Source: Ignavibacteriaceae bacterium (GTDB lineage: Bacteria > Bacteroidota > Ignavibacteria > Ignavibacteriales > Ignavibacteriaceae). From it: a DNA stretch of 64,000 nt. Positions 19,119 through 27,237 of the stretch are shown here, in pieces. Positions within the stretch are counted from its first letter, which is position 1. Each line of letters starts with the position of its first letter. The notes under the pieces are model-generated. The model did no database searches. It was not told the DNA's origin and saw nothing but the letters and a program-made list of their open reading frames with translations. The stretch spans positions 62,001 to 126,000 of the forward strand of contig WBUK01000004.1 of NCBI GenBank assembly GCA_008933765.1, in the 5' to 3' direction. The translations under genes were made by a program, and so were the position numbers.

Positions 19119-19190
19119 CTCTTTTTTCTCTTTTTTCTCTTTTTTCTCTTTTTTCTCTTTTTTCTCTTTTTGCTCTTTTTGCTCTTTTAT
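19119..19190. repeat. 9-bp microsatellite (8 units) at the GlcD start
   Basis: Units of CTCTTTTTT start at 19119, 19128, 19137, 19146 and 19155. Three variants follow: CTCTTTTTG twice, then CTCTTTTAT. On the minus strand it reads as AAAAAAGAG repeats ending directly in front of the GTG start of the FAD oxidase, supplying the only purine-rich ribosome-binding tract. Confidence 0.9.
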
Positions 19191-19367
19191 GCGATATTCC
19201 GGTTAAATTTGCATCAAATTTTAAGACCGAACTTGGCGCAATTTTTCTCACATTTGGTACAAATTTAGAAACATTGTAACAAAGAACCAAAGTTACTATT
19301 ATTTTCCTGATTTATTTCCTTTCTTTTTTATAAATTAGTAATTGTTTCCCAATTAATTTTAAGAAGT

Positions 19368-20456
19368 GTGGTAAAAACTCTTTTTTTAATAATTATCCTC
19401 ATCTCCCCGATTTTCAGCCAATCTTTCAGATTTATAAGACCGGTGAGAGATAATATCCCGACTAACGGATCGTATCTTTACGGTGAACCAAGTATATCCA
19501 ACCCGAACAACGCACACCGCGGTTTGGATATTCACGCCCGATACGATACGGTTTTTGCCGTTGCCGATGGTATTATTACCAATGTTGCTTACAACCCTGA
19601 CGATACTATCGGCGGATATGAACCCGGTGGTGGCGGTAACTACATTACGCACCGCGCTTCCTGGGATGGGAAAAATATTTATATGCTTTATATGCACCTG
19701 CAACGACCGTTAGTCTCGACGGGGCAACAAGTAACGCAGGGGCAGCCAATCGCTATTTCAGGAAATACCGGCAACTCGACCGGACCCCACCTGCACTTCG
19801 AAATGAGAATGAATACAGCTGTTTCGGCAACTCCCGGCTCAAGAAGAAATGGTGAACTCTGGGCAGGAATGACCGGAATGGGCGCCATCTGCGGTAGAGT
19901 GCCGAACGCACCAAACAGCACACGAGTTGATATTTCCCCCGACCCAAAGCCGCGCCCCCCCTACACTAACTATAGTTATTCTCTCACCTATAATTTTGCC
20001 GACCCCTACATAGGAAGTGATGACATTTACAACGAAAATTATGCCATCGGCGATGTAAAGCCGGGCACTTATACAATTACAGCACTTGGCGGAACATACC
20101 GAAGGGTGGTTACAGTAGTTGCCGGTCAGGTCGTTAATGCTGACCCACCAACCGGCATAACTGCAGAAGAACCCGTTATACCTTCGGCGTTTTCCGTAAA
20201 ACAAAATTTCCCCAACCCTTTCAGCCCTGATGAAGGAGGCACAACTGTGATGCTTTCTCTGCCGAGCCAAACTTATGTCTCAGCTAAGGTGTTCGATGTA
20301 ACAGGAAGAGAGGTAAGCACTATAGCCGAAAGGAACTACGAGGCAGGAAGCCATTCGTTCTCTTTCGAAGGAAGTTCATTACCGCAAGGGGTATATTTCT
20401 TAAGAGTTGTTGCCGGTGAGCACACGAAAACTATTAAAATGCTGTTAACTTATTAA
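19368..20456 (+). CDS. Secreted M23 metallopeptidase with T9SS sorting domain
   Basis: This 362-residue protein has a signal peptide (LFLIIILISPIFS) and a LytM/M23 peptidase domain over residues ~35-165. Zinc ligands are visible as H50xxxD54 (HRGLD) and H143 within H141-L-H143 (GPHLHFEM), with the family's SGNTGNSTGPHLHF context. M23 enzymes cut peptidoglycan cross-links or Gly-rich peptides. A ~100-residue linker precedes the T9SS tail (NFPNPFSPDEGGTT), so it is likely exported across the outer membrane. That suggests action on other cells or external peptides rather than its own wall. It starts at GTG with AAGAAG before it. Confidence 0.87.
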   Translation: MVKTLFLIIILISPIFSQSFRFIRPVRDNIPTNGSYLYGEPSISNPNNAHRGLDIHARYDTVFAVADGIITNVAYNPDDTIGGYEPGGGGNYITHRASWDGKNIYMLYMHLQRPLVSTGQQVTQGQPIAISGNTGNSTGPHLHFEMRMNTAVSATPGSRRNGELWAGMTGMGAICGRVPNAPNSTRVDISPDPKPRPPYTNYSYSLTYNFADPYIGSDDIYNENYAIGDVKPGTYTITALGGTYRRVVTVVAGQVVNADPPTGITAEEPVIPSAFSVKQNFPNPFSPDEGGTTVMLSLPSQTYVSAKVFDVTGREVSTIAERNYEAGSHSFSFEGSSLPQGVYFLRVVAGEHTKTIKMLLTY

Positions 20457-20564
20457 CAGCTTTTGTAGCTTTTCTTGCTCTTGCGATTCTTTTTCGCAGA
20501 TTTTAAGTTTTATTGATTTTTCTTTTTATTCATTTCTTTCATATCATTTAATTTAGGACATCTT

Positions 20565-23054
20565 ATGATGAGAATTTTCCTTTTCACTGTTTTGCTCTTT
20601 TCTTTTACTTTTGGGCAAAACATGTTTCTCAACCCATGGCAAGACGCATCCAAAAATGCAGTTCCTGCCCGATTGGAGAAGATGATCACTGTCGATAATT
20701 ACAGACTCCTTCAGCTTGACAGAGCTTCTCTCGCCGCATTTCTTAAAACTGCTCCGCCGGAAGATATCTACAATATGGGGAGAACCCCCGTGCTTGAACT
20801 TCCGATGCCGGACGGCAACTCGGCGAAATTCGAAATTTATAATTCACCAATAATGGCGCCCGAACTCGCTGCAAAATATCCTGAAATCAACACTTATCTC
20901 GGTAGAGCTATCACACCGGGATATTTTTCAGTGCGTCTCGATTTAACCCCGCAGGGCTTCCACGCTCAGGTTTTTAGTGCCGAAGGAACGATTTTTATTG
21001 ATCCGTACTCCAGAACTGTTTCCGATTTCTACATCTCTTACTATAAAAGGGATTTCACTCCGTCAGCTCTCAAACTTGCTTTAGCCGGCTGCGAAACCGA
21101 AGGTTCTGAATACTCACAAACTGACGGGAACAATGTAAACCGTGCACAGGGGACAAAAAGAACTTATCGTTTGGCGCTTGCTGCTACCGGTGAATATACT
21201 GCATTTCACGGCGGAACTGTTGCAGGTGCACTTGCTGCAATGACCACAACAATGAACCGCGTAAATGGGGTTTACGAGAGAGATTTCAGCATCAGAATGA
21301 TTATGGTGAATAACACTAATCTGTTGATTTACACTAACGGCGGAACCGACCCTTACACCAACAACAACGGCTCCACGATGCTTCAGCAGAATGTTAACAA
21401 CTGCAACAGTGTTATCGGCGCTGCTAACTACGATATAGGGCATGTCTTCAGCACCGGTGGTGGCGGTGTTGCCTACTTAGCCTGTGTTTGTACAGGCAGC
21501 AAAGCCGGCGGTGTAACAGGAAGCCCTCAGCCTGTTGGTGATGCTTTTGACATCGACTATGTAGCCCACGAAATGGGGCACCAGTTTGGCGCTAACCACA
21601 CACAGAATAATAACTGCAACAGAAACGCTTCAACCGCTTTTGAGCCGGGAAGTGCTTCCACTATTATGGGTTACGCAGGTATTTGCCCACCGGACCTCCA
21701 ACAGCACTCCGATGATTTCTTCCATATTGGAAGTATGGTGGAAATTTATAATTTCATCAATGGAAACGGAAACTCGTGCGCTGTTTCATCCTCGAACAAC
21801 AACGAGAAACCGGTTGCAACTATACCTGCAGGCGGCTGGACTATTCCGAAGAGTACTCCCTTTAAATTAACGGGTTCGGCTACCGACGCGGATAACAATA
21901 CCCTTACATATTGCTGGGAAGAGTATGACATCGGTCCTTCTGCTCCGCCAAACAACCCTTCGGGCAATTCGCCAATTTTCAGAAGCTGGAACCCTGAAAC
22001 CACGCCTACCCGCTGGTTCCCGAAACGCTCAAGCGTTTATAACAACACATCGGTTATTGGTGAGTTTTTACCGACTTATGCCCGTAACCTGAAATTCAGA
22101 CTGACCGTGCGCGACAATAACCCCGGCGGCGGTAATTTTGACTGGAAAGAACTCACCTTCGCTGTAAGCGGAACGGCGGGTCCTTTCAAAGTTACATACC
22201 CTAACACCAATGTTTCTATTGCCGGCGGAACGCCCGTTACCGTAACCTGGGATGTTTCCGGAACAGACGCTGCACCGATTTCCGCTTCTGCCGTGAACAT
22301 TAAAATTACAACGGATCAGGGGAACACTTTCTTACCCGTTGCTGATAATGTTCCGAACAACGGTTCGGCTACTGTTACCTTCCCGGACATTCAAACTTCA
22401 ACCGCTCGTTTGTATATCGAAGCCGCAAACAACATTTTCTACGATGTTTCCGATGTTAACTTCACAATTATGCAGGGTGTGCCCGTTGAGTTTTCTGCTT
22501 TCGAAGCTAACACCGTTAACGGCGATGTAAAACTGCAGTGGTCAACCGCTACTGAAACAAACAACAAAGGTTTCAGCATCGAAAGAAAATTCGGGAACGA
22601 AAACTTTGCTGAAATCGGCTATGTTGACGGCAAAGGTACAACTACCGAAACCAACAACTATTTTTTCAACGACAGACCCACAACCATCGGCAGCTATACA
22701 TACCGCCTGAAACAGATCGATCTTAACGGTTCTTTCAGCTATTCTAATGTTGTGGAAGTGGAAATTACAAATCCTGTTGAGTTTTCGCTGCAACAGAACT
22801 ATCCTAACCCGTTCAACCCGTCAACTTCGATTGCTTTCAGCTTGCCGGAAGCTGCAAATGTTAAGATTACGATTTATGATGTGTCGGGTAGTAAAGTTGC
22901 TGACTTAGTAAACGGCAACTTCGCAGCCGGATGGCAAAATGTGAACTTTGACGCAACAAAACTGAACAGCGGTGTTTACCTCTACTCAATTTCTGCGGTT
23001 GGTGTATCGGGTAAAACCTTTGCTGCAACCAAGAAAATGCTTCTGCTTAAATAA
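20565..23054 (+). CDS. Secreted reprolysin-like zinc metalloprotease with T9SS domain
   Basis: The 829-residue protein has a signal peptide and a propeptide-like region (~20-190). The metzincin domain carries the complete motif H335ExxH339xxGxxH345 (AHEMGHQFGANH) and the Met-turn IMGYAG. Ig-like domains follow at ~430-620; FN3-like text (VELQWSTATETNNKGFSIER type) leads to the T9SS tail (NYPNPFNPSTSIAF). The fold and motif place it in the M12B/reprolysin group common in Bacteroidota secretomes. It is predicted to degrade protein outside the cell. AGGA lies seven bases before the first ATG; a second in-frame ATG follows directly. A strong terminator ends the gene. Confidence 0.9.
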   Translation: MMRIFLFTVLLFSFTFGQNMFLNPWQDASKNAVPARLEKMITVDNYRLLQLDRASLAAFLKTAPPEDIYNMGRTPVLELPMPDGNSAKFEIYNSPIMAPELAAKYPEINTYLGRAITPGYFSVRLDLTPQGFHAQVFSAEGTIFIDPYSRTVSDFYISYYKRDFTPSALKLALAGCETEGSEYSQTDGNNVNRAQGTKRTYRLALAATGEYTAFHGGTVAGALAAMTTTMNRVNGVYERDFSIRMIMVNNTNLLIYTNGGTDPYTNNNGSTMLQQNVNNCNSVIGAANYDIGHVFSTGGGGVAYLACVCTGSKAGGVTGSPQPVGDAFDIDYVAHEMGHQFGANHTQNNNCNRNASTAFEPGSASTIMGYAGICPPDLQQHSDDFFHIGSMVEIYNFINGNGNSCAVSSSNNNEKPVATIPAGGWTIPKSTPFKLTGSATDADNNTLTYCWEEYDIGPSAPPNNPSGNSPIFRSWNPETTPTRWFPKRSSVYNNTSVIGEFLPTYARNLKFRLTVRDNNPGGGNFDWKELTFAVSGTAGPFKVTYPNTNVSIAGGTPVTVTWDVSGTDAAPISASAVNIKITTDQGNTFLPVADNVPNNGSATVTFPDIQTSTARLYIEAANNIFYDVSDVNFTIMQGVPVEFSAFEANTVNGDVKLQWSTATETNNKGFSIERKFGNENFAEIGYVDGKGTTTETNNYFFNDRPTTIGSYTYRLKQIDLNGSFSYSNVVEVEITNPVEFSLQQNYPNPFNPSTSIAFSLPEAANVKITIYDVSGSKVADLVNGNFAAGWQNVNFDATKLNSGVYLYSISAVGVSGKTFAATKKMLLLK

Positions 23055-23088
23055 TCATCTGCTGACAGAAGCAAAATAAAATTTCACA

Positions 23089-23121
23089 AAACACGGAGGG
23101 CTGCCCCTCCGTGTTTTTTTT
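23089..23121 (+). terminator. Rho-independent terminator after the metalloprotease
   Basis: A ten-base stem (ACACGGAGGG / CCCTCCGTGT) with a four-base loop is followed by eight Ts. It may also serve the converging minus-strand gene that stops at 23136. Confidence 0.92.
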
Positions 23122-23135
23122 GTATAATTTTAATA

Positions 23136-23687
23136 TTATTGCATTTTTCTAAAATCTTTAATTGCCTCTTCTATTGCAACCTCAGTAATCTCGCACGCTA
23201 TTAAGCCTTTGCAGTCAACATCGGGGGGTGCGCCATAGTCTCCCTTCTTAAAATTATCCGCGATAATTACATAATTCTCTTCAATAGCGTCAATAAAAGA
23301 GCTTTTCAGTCCTTTCTCCAGAATTACGATACAAACCGGCAGCATTTCGTTCGCTGAGCCGTGAACTGTAGCTACGCCCGTAGCCTGTTCTGAAGTGTTG
23401 CCTGCTATAATCTTATTTTCGCGAGCCGAGTGCTTGTTCCGCTCTATTTTACTTACGGCATTTTTCACGAGAATCGTCTCGAAAACAGCAAGTTTAAGGT
23501 CACTTTTGGATTTTTCGAAAGGCAGGTGCCTTGCCCAGAGTTCGGATCTGTTCACATCTTTCTCGAGGATAAGATAGTAATCAGTAGTGTCTATTTTAGT
23601 CAGGGAGACAATAATAGACTCCTGGGCGGTCAATAATGCAGGTGCCAAGATTAAAATTATAAATAGTATTATATTGAATCTTTTCAT
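23136..23687 (-). CDS. Exported protein of unknown function
   Basis: This 183-residue protein has a clear signal peptide (NIILFIILILAPALLTA) and no family I recognise. The mature part is mixed alpha/beta and charged. It contains one Cys pair region (PDVDCKGLIACE) near the C-terminus that could form a disulphide, and it has no T9SS tail or lipobox, so it is probably periplasmic. GAGAGG before the ATG supports the start. It stands alone between a converging metalloprotease and a repeat-bearing gap. Confidence 0.6.
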   Translation of the reverse strand: MKRFNIILFIILILAPALLTAQESIIVSLTKIDTTDYYLILEKDVNRSELWARHLPFEKSKSDLKLAVFETILVKNAVSKIERNKHSARENKIIAGNTSEQATGVATVHGSANEMLPVCIVILEKGLKSSFIDAIEENYVIIADNFKKGDYGAPPDVDCKGLIACEITEVAIEEAIKDFRKMQ

Positions 23688-23817
23688 GACTAACCTCTCA
23701 TTTCCGGCAATTTATTTTGCCGTCTAATGCAAATTTAATCATTTTTTAACTTAATGTCAATATAACCCCGAAATGCTGATGAAAAGGTTTGTGGTTAATA
23801 ATTTGGCGGAGGGTTTG

Positions 23818-23893
23818 CCCCAAAAATTTAGCGGTTTGGTTACCCCAAAATTTAGCGGTTTGGTTACCCCAAAATTTGGTGGATTGTTTGGTC
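23818..23893. repeat. 24-bp tandem repeat, three units
   Basis: CCCCAAAATTTAGCGGTTTGGTTA occurs as 25-, 24- and ~24-base units in a row, the last diverged. Both strands stay open through it because 24 is divisible by three, but neither frame looks like a gene. Confidence 0.85.
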
Positions 23894-24055
23894 GAACTTT
23901 GAACTCTATTTCTCCTATGTCTTCCGGCGGAAATTTGAGCTTGGTTTCAGGAAAGTTACACAGTTGCACGCTTTGAACTGTGGTTCTTTCATATCTCGGG
24001 GGAAATAACAGCATTGAAGAAAATTGAAGAAAGGAGACACTTCCCTCAACTCATC

Positions 24056-24961
24056 TCATGGTTCCGGGGGAATAACGCTGACACGGTTGATGAAATAAAC
24101 CCCCGAAATTATCAGCAAAACTCCCACAATGTGCATAATGCTGAGGGCTTCACCGTCTATAAAGCCCCAAAGCACCGCAACAATCGGTATAAGGTAGGTA
24201 ACCGTTGAGGCAAAAACGGGTGAGGTAACCAAAATTAACCGGTAAAAAAGAATTAACGACATCGCCGTGCCCACAACGCCAAGTATTGTAATATAACCGA
24301 AAGCGCCCCAGGCACCCGGTTTTGTTGTCATTGTGTTTATAAATCCGGAAGAAATCAAAATAAGAGTTGCAACGGGAAGAATAGTCATAAACGCAAGGGA
24401 AGTGAGCGCAACAGAATTCATATCCGCAAATCGTTTACTGAGGAAATTTGAACCTACACCGTAGAGAACAGTAGCCAAAACCACGAAAAAAGCGAAAAAG
24501 TTGACCTCGCCCAGATCCCCGCCGCTGAATAGAATCAACAACCCCGAGCCTACGATCCCAAGCAACAAGCCGCCAATCTGGCTGATAGTGAATTTAACGC
24601 TGTAGAATAATACCCCAATCAAAAAAGTGAAAATGGGGGTCATACTGTCCAAAATCCCTGCCAGCGAACTTGAAATTTTCGTTTGTGCTATTGCAAACAG
24701 AATTGCCGGACCCAGATTAGTAAGTGCCGCAAAAAAGAGGAAGGCTTTCCAGTTCTTTTTCAGATGCAGTGCATAATTTTTGAAAGCAAGCGGCAGAAGC
24801 ACAACGGCGGAAATAACAACGCGCAACGAGCCTACCTCCATAGAAGAAAACACCTCAAGACCCTTTTTCATCAATATAAAAGAAGTACCCCAAATTACAG
24901 CCAGTGCAAAAAGTGTCAGCCAGGAAAAAAAGCTGCTGCGTGTGTCTATTTTACTATTCAT
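24056..24961 (-). CDS. EamA/DMT-superfamily transporter
   Basis: This 301-residue protein has ten predicted membrane helices in two EamA repeats. Family patterns are ALAVIWGTSFILMKKGLE at the start, ILDSMTPIFTFLIGVLF closing repeat 1, and ASTVTYLIPIVAVLWGFIDG with GVLLIISGVYFINR closing repeat 2. It is typical of RhaT/YdcZ-like metabolite exporters; the substrate is unknown. It is not closely similar to the other EamA protein at 16549-17469. It is transcribed divergently from the amylase gene. Confidence 0.9.
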   Translation of the reverse strand: MNSKIDTRSSFFSWLTLFALAVIWGTSFILMKKGLEVFSSMEVGSLRVVISAVVLLPLAFKNYALHLKKNWKAFLFFAALTNLGPAILFAIAQTKISSSLAGILDSMTPIFTFLIGVLFYSVKFTISQIGGLLLGIVGSGLLILFSGGDLGEVNFFAFFVVLATVLYGVGSNFLSKRFADMNSVALTSLAFMTILPVATLILISSGFINTMTTKPGAWGAFGYITILGVVGTAMSLILFYRLILVTSPVFASTVTYLIPIVAVLWGFIDGEALSIMHIVGVLLIISGVYFINRVSVIPPEP

Positions 24962-25054
24962 ACCGGAATTTTTTTCAAAAGAACAACAAAAATAACCATT
25001 TCGCCTTTTATTTCATTAAAAAAATTATTATCTATGAGTTGATTTTTCAAAAAA

Positions 25055-26974
25055 ATGTTCAAATTGTTTATGCGCCGGTTTTTTAAGTTATTTACCACCC
25101 TTTTCGTTCTCTTTCTTCTTCAGGGAAGTGTTGCTTTCCCACAACTGCCGGGCAACTGGTGGAACGACGCTGTCTTCTACGAAGTCTTCGTCAGAAGCTT
25201 CTATGATTCCAACGGCGACGGAATCGGGGATATCAGAGGGCTGATAAATAAGTTGGATTATCTGAACGACGGTGACTCCACCACCACTTCTGACCTCGGG
25301 ATAACCGGAATTTGGCTGATGCCGATCAACCCATCGCCAAGCTACCACGGCTATGATGTAACCGACTACAGAGGGATCAACCAGAAATACGGCACAATGA
25401 ACGATTTTAAAGAGTTGGTTGCAAAAGCACACCAACGGGGTATTAAAATTATAATCGACTTTGTGATGAACCACTCTTCTTCTCAACATCCGTGGTTTGC
25501 GTCGTCAGTGAACCCAAACTCTCCATACAGAAATTACTACACCTGGATGAACTCCAACCCCGGCTACACAGGCTCGTGGGGGCAGACTGTCTGGCACAGA
25601 TACAACAGCTACTATTACCTCGGGCAGTTCTCAAGCGGTATGCCCGACCTGAACTATACCTATGAACCGGTTAAAAATGAAATGTTTGCCAATGTTCAGT
25701 ACTGGCTCGATTCAGTGGGGATTGACGGTTTCCGGTTGGACGCTGTTAAACATCTGTTTGAAGATGGCCGAATTATGGAACACGCACCCGCTACTTTCAC
25801 CTTTCTGCAGGAGTTCCGCACATTCTACAAAGGAGTTAACCCAAATGCGGTAACTGTGGGTGAGGTGTGGTCGCCTACTTCGCAGGTTGTGCCTTACTGC
25901 AACGGTGATAAACTCGACCTTTGTTTTGAATTTGATCTCGCCGGTGCGATAATCAGCGCTGTTAAGAACTCTGCACCGGCGGGTTTGGCTAATAAAATGG
26001 CTTCCGTTGTTTCGCAGTATCAGGCGCTGCAATACGCTACATTTCTTACAAACCACGACCAGGACCGCGTTTACGGGCTGCTGAACCAAAACGAAAAATG
26101 GATGAAACTTGCAGCTTCAGTTTATCTCACACTCCCCGGAGTGCCCTTTCTTTATTACGGCGAAGAAATTGGAATGAACGGCTTTGGCGACGACAGAAAC
26201 AAGCGCCGCCCGATGGCTTGGACCCCGGGCACGAACGGTGGTTTCACAACCGGTACGCCGTGGTATGGGTTAGGAACGCCCTACGCAAACAACAATGTGC
26301 AGGTGATGTCGGCTGATCCCGGCTCACTTTTAAGCAGATACCGCAGGCTGATTCACTTGCGCAACAGCGAGCTTGCCCTTAGGCGTGGCGGCTACAGGGC
26401 GGGATCTTCCTCAAATTCATCTGTTTATGCTTTTGGCAGGGATTTGCGCAACGAAGCAATTTTTGTGATTCACAATTTCAGCGATTTCCCCGCGGCAAAT
26501 TTCACCGTTTCGATGAACCAATCGAATCTTGCTATGGGAACCTATTACTTAGTTAACGCAGAAACGGGCGCCTCGCTTGGTGAAGTGTCGGTTAACTACC
26601 AGGGTGGCTTCACTGATCTGCAGCTTGCAACGGAACTCGGCGGCAAAGAAAGCCTGATACTTAAAATCCAAAACACTCCGGCGGGTGTATCGGATGAAAA
26701 TACCATACCGGGTACATTTACCCTTTACCCGAACTACCCGAATCCGTTCAACCCGGCTACTACGGTTTCATTCTCGCTGCCTTCCCGCGCACAGGTTGAG
26801 GTTGCAGTGTATAATCTGCACGGCGAGTGTGTTCAGGTGCTGCACAGCGGGGTAACCGAACCCGGTTATTATGCAATGCAGTTTTCAGCGGAAAACCTTC
26901 CCTCGGGGGTTTATTTCATCCGCGCAATCAGTGGTTCGGTGCAACAGACAGTTAAAGCAATTTTGCTGAAATAA
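25055..26974 (+). CDS. Secreted GH13 alpha-amylase with T9SS sorting domain
   Basis: The 639-residue protein has a signal peptide followed by a GH13 (beta/alpha)8 barrel: WWNDAVFYEVFVRSFYDS, IIIDFVMNHSS, then the catalytic triad nucleophile D229 (GFRLDAVKH), acid E270 (TVGEVW) and D335 (TNHDQDR). A C-terminal beta domain (~450-545) and the T9SS tail (NYPNPFNPATTVSF) follow. It is predicted to hydrolyse alpha-1,4-glucans such as starch or glycogen outside the cell. Motif text resembles oligo-glucosidase/amylase subfamilies found in Bacteroidota. The ATG at 25055 was kept; 25070 is an alternative with an equally good signal peptide. Confidence 0.92.
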   Translation: MFKLFMRRFFKLFTTLFVLFLLQGSVAFPQLPGNWWNDAVFYEVFVRSFYDSNGDGIGDIRGLINKLDYLNDGDSTTTSDLGITGIWLMPINPSPSYHGYDVTDYRGINQKYGTMNDFKELVAKAHQRGIKIIIDFVMNHSSSQHPWFASSVNPNSPYRNYYTWMNSNPGYTGSWGQTVWHRYNSYYYLGQFSSGMPDLNYTYEPVKNEMFANVQYWLDSVGIDGFRLDAVKHLFEDGRIMEHAPATFTFLQEFRTFYKGVNPNAVTVGEVWSPTSQVVPYCNGDKLDLCFEFDLAGAIISAVKNSAPAGLANKMASVVSQYQALQYATFLTNHDQDRVYGLLNQNEKWMKLAASVYLTLPGVPFLYYGEEIGMNGFGDDRNKRRPMAWTPGTNGGFTTGTPWYGLGTPYANNNVQVMSADPGSLLSRYRRLIHLRNSELALRRGGYRAGSSSNSSVYAFGRDLRNEAIFVIHNFSDFPAANFTVSMNQSNLAMGTYYLVNAETGASLGEVSVNYQGGFTDLQLATELGGKESLILKIQNTPAGVSDENTIPGTFTLYPNYPNPFNPATTVSFSLPSRAQVEVAVYNLHGECVQVLHSGVTEPGYYAMQFSAENLPSGVYFIRAISGSVQQTVKAILLK

Positions 26975-27163
26975 TAACTTTACAGAAATGGCTATTATTA
27001 CTTTGTACTATGTAACAATTTTGCAGAAATAATGTAAAATCAGCCGCTCTTGCCAAACATTTACCACTCATTTCGGTATGATTGCCGTTCATCACATTTT
27101 TTGTTGATTTACACAAAAATTTTTAGCGTTTTTTTTTAATTTGCGTTTATAAAATGAATTAAG

Positions 27164-27198
27164 CGGCTGTTTGGGCGGGTATAACCCTCAGGCAGCCG
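27164..27198 (+). promoter_or_regulatory. Hairpin in the 5' leader of the TonB receptor gene
   Basis: CGGCTG (27164-27169) pairs with CAGCCG (27193-27198), with an inner GGG/CCC helix, about 40 bases before the TTG start. There is no T run, so it is not a terminator. It could be a leader structure, but I cannot match it to a known riboswitch. Confidence 0.4.
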
Positions 27199-27237
27199 AT
27201 AATCTATACGCACTAATTCCTCACCAGGAGATTAAAT

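Noticed and set aside
19078..19290. Minus-strand frame encoding KREKREKREKR
   Set aside because: It is produced by the nine-base microsatellite and overlaps the GlcD start out of frame; no ribosome-binding site or homology is seen.
23757..24014. Minus-strand 85-residue frame with FGVTKPLN repeats
   Set aside because: Open only because the 24-bp repeat has no stops; no signal, start context or similarity.
27000..27237. Riboswitch ahead of the TonB receptor
   Set aside because: A hairpin is present, but no B12-box, TPP, SAM or other known conserved core was found.
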